The notes under the pieces were generated by a model. The model was given only the letters and a program-made list of their open reading frames with translations, had not been told where the DNA came from and did not search any database. Of a stretch of 62,426 nucleotides of DNA, positions 17,660-26,156 are shown piece by piece; positions within the stretch are counted from its first letter, which is position 1; the number at the start of each line of letters is the position of its first letter. Position numbers and translations under genes: made by a program. The stretch is from the NCBI GenBank assembly GCA_916988195.3, contig CAKASQ030000016.1, positions 1-62,426 on the forward strand. The letters run 5' to 3'. The stretch is from Oscillospiraceae bacterium (GTDB lineage Bacteria; Bacillota; Clostridia; Oscillospirales; Oscillospiraceae).

Positions 17660-18910
17660 CTATTCCGGAAATTTTTTTCGCTCGTCTCGCGTTCTGCTGC
17701 CAGCGCACGCTCCCTCAAACAGCCGCAGCGCGCGGAAAAGTGCCTCCCGGTCCCGCCCGACCCGGCTCATGTCCCCCAGCCGCTGCCGCTTTCCGAGCGC
17801 CGCTCTTACTATATATAGTATCGCCCGCCAGAGCGCGAAAAACGGGATCAGGACCGGGACTTTTTTCACGATCGGGTGGTGTGAGCGCACGCCGCCAAGC
17901 AGACTCTGCCAGAGCTTCTGTGTCCGCGTCTGCCGCTTCTCCTCGCCCCGGAATGACGGCAGAAAAACCGCGCTTCCGCTGTGCGTCTCGTCCCGCCGCC
18001 CGAAGTTTCCGCCCGAGAGAATATCCTCCAGAATTCCCGTGGCCAGCTCCTCCGGCGCGTCCTTCGCAAAGTCCAAAAGCGGCGCGCCAAGATACATCGC
18101 GCACGTTTTGGACAGCACCTCCGCAAAGCGCAGCAGGCCGATCTCCTTCAAGAAGTCCAGAAATTCCGGCCAGAACGCCCCGTCCGCTTCCGCCCGCAAA
18201 AATGCAGCCCAGTCGCACAAATGCCGCAGGCCGACGCCCGCCTCCTGCATGTGGTTCTGCGTGTGCAGCAGCAGAACGAGCGCATGGTCGGCCGGCACGG
18301 GAGACGGAAATTTCTGCCCGTCCAACTCGCGCACAACACGCCGGGATAACATCCCTTCCGCCCGCGCGCGAACAAGTTCCCCCGCCTTCCCGAACGGAAT
18401 GCCCGGAATCGCAAAGTGCAGCTCCAAAAGCGTCGAGCCATGCGTAAGCTCTCGGTGGTGGCTGCTGTCGCCCGGCTCGTCGATGATCTTACAGCCTTTT
18501 TCGGTCAGACAGCCCAACAGTGCGTCCGTCTTTGCCGGGTCCGTCAGAAAGTCGATGTCTCCCAGCACACGCCCGGACGGTTTACAATAGTAGCTCGCCG
18601 CGGACATGCCCTTTAAAATCACCATCGGCTCCGGCGCGATCGCGTTCTCCAGCCACGCCTCGCTTTGCAAAAGCGCAAAATTTGCCCGCATAAGCCGCGC
18701 CGCGCAGCTCGTCCAGGCCCCGATGTTCGTCACATACTTCCCGAACGGGGAAAGCGCGTCCGCCGCCATCAGCGTCACCGCCTGCGCCTGCGATTCTTTT
18801 AATACCGCGTCCCAGTCGGCCTCCCGCAGCGTCTTTTCGTCAAGCTCTGCCGCCGTCCCCGTCAGCTCGCCGCGCAGAAGCGCCAGCAAAAGTTTCTGTT
18901 CACCCGTCAT
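17660..18910 (-). CDS. Nucleotidyltransferase-family protein (NTP_transf_5 type)
   Basis: 416 residues from ATG 18910, chosen for the AAGGCGGGA site; a longer reading to 19009 would cross the promoter. The core motif ILKGMSAASYY followed by GRVLGDIDFL has the paired acidic residues of the nucleotidyltransferase fold. Later segments (ELHFAIPG, LLLHTQNHMQEAGVGLRHLCDWAAFL) match the uncharacterised family that is often found in paeninodin-like and other PqqD/HPr-kinase clusters. It is upstream of and in line with the cassette but has its own promoter. What it modifies is unknown; the cassette peptide is a candidate. Confidence 0.8.
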   Translation of the reverse strand: MTGEQKLLLALLRGELTGTAAELDEKTLREADWDAVLKESQAQAVTLMAADALSPFGKYVTNIGAWTSCAARLMRANFALLQSEAWLENAIAPEPMVILKGMSAASYYCKPSGRVLGDIDFLTDPAKTDALLGCLTEKGCKIIDEPGDSSHHRELTHGSTLLELHFAIPGIPFGKAGELVRARAEGMLSRRVVRELDGQKFPSPVPADHALVLLLHTQNHMQEAGVGLRHLCDWAAFLRAEADGAFWPEFLDFLKEIGLLRFAEVLSKTCAMYLGAPLLDFAKDAPEELATGILEDILSGGNFGRRDETHSGSAVFLPSFRGEEKRQTRTQKLWQSLLGGVRSHHPIVKKVPVLIPFFALWRAILYIVRAALGKRQRLGDMSRVGRDREALFRALRLFEGACAGSRTRDERKKFPE

Positions 18911-18935
18911 AAAATCCCGCCTTTCTTTCGGCGAA

Positions 18936-18965
18936 ATTATATCATATGATATTGGAAGTCGACAA
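18936..18965 (-). promoter_or_regulatory. Promoter of the nucleotidyltransferase gene
   Basis: On the minus strand TTGTCG, an 18-bp spacer and TATAAT, 26 bases upstream of the chosen start. Confidence 0.6.
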
Positions 18966-19048
18966 GCGGTGATTTTTCCGTTTACAACTGTAGACGTTCG
19001 GAATTTCAAAGAAAAAACAGTCTTGGTGGAAAAATCCAGCGAATGGAC

Positions 19049-19077
19049 TTGATTCTTGCTCCCAAAAACAGTATACT
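19049..19077 (+). promoter_or_regulatory. Promoter of the polysaccharide biosynthesis operon
   Basis: TTGATT, a 17-bp spacer and TATACT, about 100 bases before the dehydratase start. Both hexamers and flanking bases match the wzz operon promoter at 5081-5109 on the other strand. Confidence 0.75.
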
Positions 19078-19177
19078 ACTATCTGGGAGTACGGCCATTC
19101 GTTTCAGGTAAAGCCGTTGATCGATGAATAAGCAGGCACGCCCATACGCGGCGCGCCGGAGAGGGAGAAACAGGAAC

Positions 19178-21157
19178 ATGAAACGAGGGCGGATTCGCTG
19201 GCCACTGGTCGCTTACGATATGCTGATCCTGCTGGCGCTGGATGTGCTGCTGCTGGTTCTGTACCGGAGCAGCGAGCATTTGCGCTGGAGCGCGATTTTG
19301 CTGCACAGCGGCATCAGCTTTGTCTGCGTCTTTCTCGCCCGTTCCCGCGGAAGCGTCTATCAGCAGATCTGGCGCTACGGCGGCATTCAGAGCTACATCC
19401 GGCTGCTTATTGCAGACGGCGCTGCGTTTTTTGCTGTGCTTGCCATTGAATTTCTGCTGCCTGTGACGGTGCATGTCCCCCGTCTCTCCTTTGCGCGCCT
19501 GCTGAGCATCGCCTGCATGAATCTGCTCGGCGCGCTTTCCATCCGGATGATCTACCGATATGCCTTTAAGTATGGCCCCGAGGATACGCCCCGGGGGCAT
19601 TTTCTGCGCCTTCTGCTGCGCATTTTTTCCGGTGAGGACATGGTGCACGTCAACGTCGACACCGTCCAGAAAATCAAGATCGCCATCATCGGCGCCGGGC
19701 GCGTGGGCGTGAACCTCGCCGAAGAGCTCCTCGGAAACGCGGACGCGGCCTATGCCCCGCGCTGCTTTGTCGATGGCGACCCCGAAAAGGCCGGGCGCGA
19801 AATTCACGGCATCACCGTCGTGATGGAGGACGAGCACACCGTCGAGCAGCTCAGCCGCTTTGAGGTGCAGGAAGTCGTTCTCGCCATTCAGAACCTGAGC
19901 GAGGAGAAAAAGCGCGACCTCTACACCCGCTATTCCTCCGCCGGATATAAGGTCAAGGTATACGACTATCCCGTCATGCAGACCGCCGGACAGAAGCGCC
20001 ATCTGCGTGAGTTCGATGTAGAAGATCTGCTGTTCCGCAAGCCTATCCATATCTCGAACGAAAAGACCAGCGCGTATTATCGGGACAAGGTCATTCTCAT
20101 CACGGGCGGCGGCGGCTCCATCGGCTCCGAGCTCTGCCGGCAGCTGGCCAAGATGAGCCCGAAGCAGATTATCATCCTCGATATTTACGAGAACGGCGCG
20201 TACGACGTGCAGCAGGAACTCCTGACCGCGTATCACGGCAAGCTGGACCTTCAGATCGAGATCTGCTCTATCACGCAGAAGTCTGCCCTGACGCGCGTTT
20301 TTGAGCGCTATCACCCGCAGATCGTCATCCATGCCGCCGCGCACAAGCACGTTCCGCTGATGGAAAAGGACTGCATCGAGGCGGTGCATAATAACGTTTT
20401 CGGCACGAAGAATCTTGTCGACCTCAGCGAGCAGTACCGCGTCGAGCGCTTCATGATGGTCTCGACCGACAAGGCTGTCAACCCCACCAGCGTCATGGGC
20501 GCGAGCAAGCGCATGTGCGAAATGATCGTTCTGAGCGCAAGCACGTGGGGCAGCGTCAACTACAGCGCGACGCGTTTCGGAAACGTGCTCGGCTCGGCGG
20601 GCTCGGTGATTCCCCTCTTTAAGCGGCAGATCGCTGCAGGCGGCCCCGTCACGCTGACCGACCGGCGTATCATCCGCTACTTCATGACCATCTCCGAGGC
20701 CTCGCAGCTCGTGCTGCAATCCGGCCCGATGGCGAAAAACGGCGAGCTGTTCGTTCTGGATATGGGCCAGCCGATCAAGATTCTGGACCTCGCTGAGAGC
20801 ATGATCCGGCTTTCCGGCGTGCAGGGGGTTGAAATTATCGAAACCGGCCTTCGCCCCGGTGAAAAGCTCTATGAGGAGCTGTTGGTCAAAACCGAGCAGC
20901 TTGGCAAAACAGAAAACAGCCTGATTTTCATCGAAACCGATACGCCGCTGCGCAAGGAAGAGCTGGACAACCGGCTCGCGCTTCTGGAGCAGGCCTGCGA
21001 TACGCAGAGAGACGAAGCAGTCCGCGAAGCCCTCCGGCAGACCGTCCCCACCTATTGCGCTTTGGACGATGTAAACCCTCCCGATACACAAGCTGCGGAA
21101 CTGAGCACACGTCATCCGCTGCGCGAGCGCCGCAAACCAGTGCAGGTTCGCGTATAA
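19178..21157 (+). CDS. Membrane-bound nucleotide-sugar 4,6-dehydratase (CapD/PglF/FlaA1 type)
   Basis: 659 residues from ATG 19178, chosen because GGAGAGGGAG precedes it; an upstream ATG at 19124 has no such site. Four membrane helices fill the first 130 residues. A first Rossmann domain (IGAGRVGVNLAEELL) is followed by the catalytic SDR domain with GGGGSIGSELCRQL (about 303) and STDKAVNPTSVMGASKR, the Met-x-x-x-Lys variant of the Tyr-x-x-x-Lys site. The family makes UDP-4-keto-6-deoxy sugars from UDP-GlcNAc. With the next gene it should give a 4-amino-4,6-dideoxy sugar, the bacillosamine route. Confidence 0.92.
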   Translation: MKRGRIRWPLVAYDMLILLALDVLLLVLYRSSEHLRWSAILLHSGISFVCVFLARSRGSVYQQIWRYGGIQSYIRLLIADGAAFFAVLAIEFLLPVTVHVPRLSFARLLSIACMNLLGALSIRMIYRYAFKYGPEDTPRGHFLRLLLRIFSGEDMVHVNVDTVQKIKIAIIGAGRVGVNLAEELLGNADAAYAPRCFVDGDPEKAGREIHGITVVMEDEHTVEQLSRFEVQEVVLAIQNLSEEKKRDLYTRYSSAGYKVKVYDYPVMQTAGQKRHLREFDVEDLLFRKPIHISNEKTSAYYRDKVILITGGGGSIGSELCRQLAKMSPKQIIILDIYENGAYDVQQELLTAYHGKLDLQIEICSITQKSALTRVFERYHPQIVIHAAAHKHVPLMEKDCIEAVHNNVFGTKNLVDLSEQYRVERFMMVSTDKAVNPTSVMGASKRMCEMIVLSASTWGSVNYSATRFGNVLGSAGSVIPLFKRQIAAGGPVTLTDRRIIRYFMTISEASQLVLQSGPMAKNGELFVLDMGQPIKILDLAESMIRLSGVQGVEIIETGLRPGEKLYEELLVKTEQLGKTENSLIFIETDTPLRKEELDNRLALLEQACDTQRDEAVREALRQTVPTYCALDDVNPPDTQAAELSTRHPLRERRKPVQVRV

Positions 21158-21199
21158 TTTCCGCCAATTCCGGCGGGCAGCAGGAGGAACCCGAAACCA

Positions 21200-22483
21200 A
21201 TGTACGTCAAAACCGAACGCTTCCGGCCGTTTGAGAAAAAGCTCTGGCTCGCCTCCCCGACCATGCACGGCGAGGAATTACAGTATGTCCGGGAAGCCTA
21301 TGATACAAACTGGATGTCTACCGTCGGCGCGAATATTACCGCCGTTGAGCAGCTTGCGGCAGAACAGGCGGGCGTAAAATACGCGGTCGCCCTTTCCAGC
21401 TGCACGGCTGCACTGCATCTGTGCGTAAAGCTCGCGGGTGAGCGGCTCTATAGCCGTCCGGCGATTAGCCATGGCACACTGGAGGGTCGGCACGTCTTTT
21501 GTTCGGACATGACATTTTCCGCCACGCTGAACCCCGTCGTCTATGAGGGCGGTATCCCTGTATTTATTGACACAGACCGTGATTCGTGGAACATGAGTCC
21601 TACCGCGTTGGAACGAGCGTTTGCGCTTTATCCGGACGTGAAGCTGGTGGTATACGCCGAGCTTTACGGCTTTCCCGGCAACATTCAGAAAATTCGGCAG
21701 ATCTGCCATGCGCACGGAGCGCTTCTGATTGAAGACGCAGCCGAGGCGATGGGCGCGTTCTGGGCTGACGTCCCCTGCGGCGGCTTCGGAGATTACGCCG
21801 CCGTTTCCTATAACGGAAATAAGATCATCACCGGCTCTTCCGGCGGCTGCCTTTTGACGAACGATATATCAGACGCGAACCATGCAAGAAAATGGTCGAC
21901 GCAGGCGCGCGAAAACGCCGCGTGGTATCAGCACGAGGAAGTCGGCTACAATTACCGCATGAGCAACGTTATTGCTGGTGTGATCCGCAGCCAATATCCC
22001 CATCTGGAAGCGCATATTGCGCAGAAAAAAGCAATCTATGACCGCTATTGGGAGGGGCTCCGGGATTTGCCCGTGCAGATGAATCCCTTTGACCAAACGC
22101 GCAGCAAACCAAACTATTGGCTCTCTGCCATGATTATCAATCCAGAGGCTATGTGCGGGCAGGTTCGGAGCGATTCGGAGGCTCTTTACCGTCCCGAGCA
22201 CGGAAAGTCCTGCCCGGCGGAAATTCTGGAGGCAATTTCCGGTCTGAACGCCGAAGGGCGGCCCATCTGGAAGCCGATGCATATGCAGCCGATGTACCGC
22301 ATGCATGAGTTTATAACCGTCAACGGCTCCGGGCGCGCAAAAACAAACGCTTACATCGCAGGAAGCACGGAGGATATCGGCGCAGATATTTTCCATCGCG
22401 GGCTGTGCCTCCCGAGCGACAACAAAATGACGGCGGAACAGCAGGAACGGATCATCGCTGTGATCCGCGCATGCTTTGACTGA
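21200..22483 (+). CDS. DegT/DnrJ/EryC1/StrS sugar aminotransferase (PglE-like)
   Basis: 427 residues, GGAGG site. PLP-dependent enzyme that transaminates the 4-keto sugar made by the preceding dehydratase. Family marks are NWMSTVG near the N-terminus, ALSSCTAALHLC, DMTFSATLNPV, IEDAAEAMGA with the ring-stacking Asp, and the Schiff-base Lys in YNGNKIITGSSGG (about residue 208). The C-terminal lobe has HRGLCLPS. It lies between dehydratase and initiating transferase, the same order as the Pgl set. No dedicated acetyltransferase follows directly; the hexapeptide enzyme at 31045 could serve. Confidence 0.93.
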   Translation: MYVKTERFRPFEKKLWLASPTMHGEELQYVREAYDTNWMSTVGANITAVEQLAAEQAGVKYAVALSSCTAALHLCVKLAGERLYSRPAISHGTLEGRHVFCSDMTFSATLNPVVYEGGIPVFIDTDRDSWNMSPTALERAFALYPDVKLVVYAELYGFPGNIQKIRQICHAHGALLIEDAAEAMGAFWADVPCGGFGDYAAVSYNGNKIITGSSGGCLLTNDISDANHARKWSTQARENAAWYQHEEVGYNYRMSNVIAGVIRSQYPHLEAHIAQKKAIYDRYWEGLRDLPVQMNPFDQTRSKPNYWLSAMIINPEAMCGQVRSDSEALYRPEHGKSCPAEILEAISGLNAEGRPIWKPMHMQPMYRMHEFITVNGSGRAKTNAYIAGSTEDIGADIFHRGLCLPSDNKMTAEQQERIIAVIRACFD

Positions 22484-22491
22484 GGATGGAT

Positions 22492-23226
22492 ATGGACCGA
22501 AAGCAAAGCTTTTACGAGCGGTACATAAAACGTGTACTTGATATTGTCTGCGCTTTAGCAGCGCTGCTCGTCTTTGCCTGGCTGTATCTTCTTGTTGCAG
22601 TGTTGGTGCGCTTCAAACTAGGCGCTCCTGTTTTGTTCGTGCAGCCGAGGCCTGGAAAAGACGAGAAAATTTTCAAGCTGTATAAATTCCGTACCATGAC
22701 GGACGCGCAGGACGAACACGGCGAGCTGCTGCCGGATGACGTTCGGCTCACCACCTTTGGCCGTAGTCTTCGCGCAACCTCTCTGGATGAGCTGCCGGAA
22801 GTGTTCAACATTTTAAAAGGTGACATGTCTGTCGTCGGCCCCCGGCCGCAGCTGGTGCGCGATATGGTCTTCATGACGCCCGAGCAGCGCAGTCGGCACT
22901 CCGTTCGCCCCGGGCTCACAGGCCTTGCCCAGACCCGCGGCCGGAACGCGCTGAGCTGGGAGAAAAAGCTCGCCGCTGATTTGGAATATATCCAGCACAT
23001 CACCTTCTGGGGCGATGTGAAGATCGTGTTTGACACCGTCAAGCAGGTTTTCTTCCACCAGAAGGGTCTGCCTGGCGAGGCACAAGACGAAGTAGAAATC
23101 ACCGATGATTACGGTGATTATCTTCTTAAGCGCGGCGCGGTCTCGAGAGAAGAATACGAAGAAAAGCAGGCAATGGCACTAGCACTGCTCGATGGGCAGG
23201 AACGCATATCGGTCTTGTCGAGGTAA
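22492..23226 (+). CDS. Undecaprenyl-phosphate sugar-1-phosphate transferase (initiating enzyme)
   Basis: 244 residues from the second ATG (22492), which has the better spacing to GAGG; ATG 22486 is an alternative. One membrane or re-entrant helix (about 18-38) is followed by the bacterial sugar-transferase core: PRPGKDEKIFKLYKFRTM, LRATSLDELPEVFNIL with the catalytic Asp-Glu, and SVVGPRPQL. These monotopic enzymes load the first sugar phosphate on the lipid carrier. The C-terminal 60 residues extend past the usual core and are acidic. It follows the aminotransferase within a few bases. Confidence 0.93.
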   Translation: MDRKQSFYERYIKRVLDIVCALAALLVFAWLYLLVAVLVRFKLGAPVLFVQPRPGKDEKIFKLYKFRTMTDAQDEHGELLPDDVRLTTFGRSLRATSLDELPEVFNILKGDMSVVGPRPQLVRDMVFMTPEQRSRHSVRPGLTGLAQTRGRNALSWEKKLAADLEYIQHITFWGDVKIVFDTVKQVFFHQKGLPGEAQDEVEITDDYGDYLLKRGAVSREEYEEKQAMALALLDGQERISVLSR

Positions 23227-23231
23227 TGGAA

Positions 23232-23996
23232 ATGGATGAACTCGTATCAATTATCATGCCTTCCTACAATACTGCAAACTACATTGCCGCCTCGATTCAG
23301 TCCGTGCTTGACCAGACGTATCAGAATTGGGAGCTGCTTCTTGTCGACGACTGCTCTACAGACGATACGGACGCGGTCGTCGCGCCCTTTCTTTCTGACG
23401 CGCGGATTCGCTACTTGAAAAACGACCGAAACAGCGGCGCGGCCATCTCCAGAAACCGCGCGCTGCGCGAGGCCAAGGGACGGTGGATTGCGTTTTTGGA
23501 CAGCGATGATTTATGGTACCCCACGAAGCTGGAAGCGCAGCTCAGATTTATGCAGGAGCACGGATACCACTTTTCCTACACGAATTACGAAGAGATCAAC
23601 GAAGCCGGCGCGCAAACCGGCGTGCTTGTGTCCGGTCCGAAGCGGATTACAAGAACCGGCATATACAATTTCTGCTGGCCGGGCTGCCTGACCGTGATGT
23701 ATGACGCAGAAGCAATCGGCCTGATTCAGATTGCAGACATCCGGAAAAATAACGACTACGCCATGTGGCTGAAGGTCTGCCAAAAGGCGGACTGCTACTT
23801 ATTGGATACGTGCTTGGCGCAATACCGGCGCGGGCGAACCGGAAGCATCAGTTCGCACCACATCGCGGCAATGGTTTCCTGGCATTACAAACTGTTTCGG
23901 AATGCGGAAAATAAAAGTCCAATGATTGCGCTCACCCTTACCGCGCGAAACCTGTTTTGGGGTTTATACAAAAAAGTCAGATATGTTAAGAGGTGA
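23232..23996 (+). CDS. Glycosyltransferase family 2
   Basis: 254 residues from ATG 23232, which has proper spacing to GAGG. GT-A fold: VSIIMPSYNTANYI, LLVDDCSTDD and the metal-binding DSDD in AFLDSDDLWY (about 96). The C-terminus has YNFCWPGCLTVMYD and ends with a basic amphipathic stretch. It should add a sugar to the lipid-linked repeat unit on the cytoplasmic face. Donor and linkage cannot be told. Confidence 0.9.
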   Translation: MDELVSIIMPSYNTANYIAASIQSVLDQTYQNWELLLVDDCSTDDTDAVVAPFLSDARIRYLKNDRNSGAAISRNRALREAKGRWIAFLDSDDLWYPTKLEAQLRFMQEHGYHFSYTNYEEINEAGAQTGVLVSGPKRITRTGIYNFCWPGCLTVMYDAEAIGLIQIADIRKNNDYAMWLKVCQKADCYLLDTCLAQYRRGRTGSISSHHIAAMVSWHYKLFRNAENKSPMIALTLTARNLFWGLYKKVRYVKR

Positions 23997-24000
23997 CCTC

Positions 24001-25047
24001 GTGCATACAGCAGCCGTCCTTGGACATTTGGGATTCGGACAAAATTTGCTCAACGGGCAGACGATCAAGACGAAAATCGTAACAGAGGAATTGCAGCGCC
24101 AGCTCGGCGAGGATCAAGTTGTATGTATTGACACGCACGGCGGACTGAAAACGCTGCTGCGCGCCCCGTTTCAGGTGATTTCCGCACTCAAGGGCAGCAA
24201 GAACGTCCTGATGTTCCCCGCACAGAACGGTCTGCGCGTCTACGCGCCTCTGCTTGCTTTTTTCAGAACCTTTTTCCGCGAACGCGGCCTGCACTATGTT
24301 GTCATCGGCGGCTGGCTGCCGCAGTTTTTATCAAAACGCAAACTGCTTACCGGCACTCTGAAGCGCTTCGACGGAATCTATGTAGAGACAAACACCATGA
24401 AGGCGGCTTTGGAGGCGAACGGCTTTCGCAACATCTTTCTCATGCCGAACTGCAAACCGCTGGCCGTGCTTTCTGAGGACGAGCTTGTCTACCCTACCGG
24501 CACGCCGTACCGGCTTTGTACGTTCTCCCGCGTCTGCAAAGAAAAAGGCATTGAGGACGCGGTTCGCGCCGTTGCTTCCGTAAACGAAGCACTCGGATAC
24601 ACCGCCTACACGCTCGATATCTACGGCCAAGTCGACAGCGGCCAGACGGCGTGGTTTGAGCAGCTTATGAAGACAGTTCCTTGTGAAGTGCAGTACAAAG
24701 GCAGCGTCGCTTACGATCAAAGCGTTGCTGTCATCAAAAACTACTTTGCCCTACTTTTCCCAACACAGTATTACACAGAAGGGATTCCCGGAACAATTAT
24801 CGACGCATATGCAGCCGGTGTTCCGGTGATTTCTTCAAAATGGGAAAGCTTTTCAGATGTCATTCACGAAGGAATAACAGGCGTTGGATACAGTTTCGGG
24901 GCGCTCAATGAGCTGGTTGAAGTCCTGATTCGGCTTGTAGATAATCCTGAAACAATGATTGGAATGAAAAAGTCTTGTCTCGAAGAATCGAAAAAATACA
25001 AACTCGAAACGGTCGTCAGGGATTTGCTGAATCATTTGAAGGTGTAA
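24001..25047 (+). CDS. Glycosyltransferase, GT4-like (GT-B fold)
   Basis: 348 residues from GTG 24001, five bases after the preceding stop; AAGAGGTGA gives the site. The N-terminal half has GHLGFGQNLLNGQT, and the C-terminal half has the GT4 donor-site pattern: YRLCTFSRVCKEKGIEDAV, LDIYGQVD and FPTQYYTEGIPGTIIDAYAAGVP with the conserved Glu motif. It acts in assembly of the polysaccharide unit. A longer upstream reading would run far back into the GT2 gene and is not supported. Confidence 0.87.
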   Translation: MHTAAVLGHLGFGQNLLNGQTIKTKIVTEELQRQLGEDQVVCIDTHGGLKTLLRAPFQVISALKGSKNVLMFPAQNGLRVYAPLLAFFRTFFRERGLHYVVIGGWLPQFLSKRKLLTGTLKRFDGIYVETNTMKAALEANGFRNIFLMPNCKPLAVLSEDELVYPTGTPYRLCTFSRVCKEKGIEDAVRAVASVNEALGYTAYTLDIYGQVDSGQTAWFEQLMKTVPCEVQYKGSVAYDQSVAVIKNYFALLFPTQYYTEGIPGTIIDAYAAGVPVISSKWESFSDVIHEGITGVGYSFGALNELVEVLIRLVDNPETMIGMKKSCLEESKKYKLETVVRDLLNHLKV

Positions 25048-25052
25048 TGACC

Positions 25053-26156
25053 ATGAAACGTTTGCTTTGCATCATATCGGCCATGAACACGGGCGGCGCG
25101 GAAACCTTTTTGATGAAGCTGTACCGAAAATTGGACAGGACTCGCTTCCAGATGGATTTTTGCGTCAACTCTCCGGAAAAAGGCTTTTACGACGAGGAAA
25201 TCGCCTCCATGGGCGGCAGAATTTATTGCATTCCCTGTAAATCCAGCGATCTCCCCGGCTTCCGGCGGCAGCTGACAAGCGTCGTCCGCGAGAACCGGTA
25301 CGACTACGTGCTGCGCATCACCGCCTCCGGCGCGGGGCTGATGGATCTGAAGCTTGCGAAAAAGGCGGGCGCTTCGGTCTGCGTCGCCCGTTCGTCCAAT
25401 TCAGGAAGCGACGGCGGGCTCAAGTCTTTCCTTGCGCACAGAATCGGGCGGCTGCTCTATTCCAGATACATAGACGTTCGCATCGCGCCGTCTGATCTTG
25501 CGGCCATCTATACCTTTGGCCGTCGGGCCTATCAGCGCGGCGAGGTCAGAATCCTTCACAACGCACTCGATCCGGCAGTGTACCGCTTCGATTCCGAAGC
25601 CAGAGCGCGCATCCGCGAGACCTTTCATATCCCGCAGGACGCGTTTGTCGTCGGGCACATCGGGCGCTTCTCCCAGCAGAAGAACCACACGTTTTTGCTG
25701 GAAGCCTTCGCGTCTGTTCACCGGATACATCCGGAGGCTATTTTGATGCTTGTCGGAGACGGCGAACTGCGGCCGGAAGTTACGCGGCAGGTCGAGCGGC
25801 TGCATCTGTCCGACTGCGTGCGCTTTTGCGGCGTGCGGTCGGACGTTCCGGCACTTCTGTCGGCGATGGACGTGTTCGCGTTCCCCTCTTTTTATGAGGG
25901 CATGCCGAACACCATCATTGAGGCGCAGGCGACCGGACTTCCGTGTGTCCTCGCGGACACGATCACAAAGGAGGCCGACATCACCGGCCTTCTCATCTAT
26001 CTCCCGTTAGGCGATGCAGCGCGCTGGGCAAATGAAATTGCCGGAAAGTGCGCCTGTGTGCGCCGCGACACCTCGGAAGAACTGAAGGCCGCCGGGTACG
26101 ATATCAACGAGGTATGTAAAGAATTTGTCCAGATGATCTTCGGAGAAGACGCATGA
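25053..26156 (+). CDS. Glycosyltransferase family 4
   Basis: 367 residues from ATG 25053; ATG 25047 overlaps the previous stop but is too close to AAGG. Classic GT4: MNTGGAETFLMKLYRKL near the start, VVGHIGRFSQQKNH, LMLVGDGELR and FPSFYEGMPNTIIEAQATGLP with the donor-binding Glu pair. GT4 enzymes use nucleotide sugars with retention. Tightly coupled to the neighbours on both sides (ATGA overlap with the next gene). Confidence 0.93.
   Translation: MKRLLCIISAMNTGGAETFLMKLYRKLDRTRFQMDFCVNSPEKGFYDEEIASMGGRIYCIPCKSSDLPGFRRQLTSVVRENRYDYVLRITASGAGLMDLKLAKKAGASVCVARSSNSGSDGGLKSFLAHRIGRLLYSRYIDVRIAPSDLAAIYTFGRRAYQRGEVRILHNALDPAVYRFDSEARARIRETFHIPQDAFVVGHIGRFSQQKNHTFLLEAFASVHRIHPEAILMLVGDGELRPEVTRQVERLHLSDCVRFCGVRSDVPALLSAMDVFAFPSFYEGMPNTIIEAQATGLPCVLADTITKEADITGLLIYLPLGDAARWANEIAGKCACVRRDTSEELKAAGYDINEVCKEFVQMIFGEDA

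Noticed and set aside
5215-18910. Complete lasso-peptide cluster
   Set aside because: Leader motif and tailoring genes fit, but no cyclase or leader protease of the lasso type is in the window.
19079-21268. 729-codon open frame on the minus strand
   Set aside because: Exact antisense shadow of the dehydratase gene; no ribosome site and no recognisable protein blocks.
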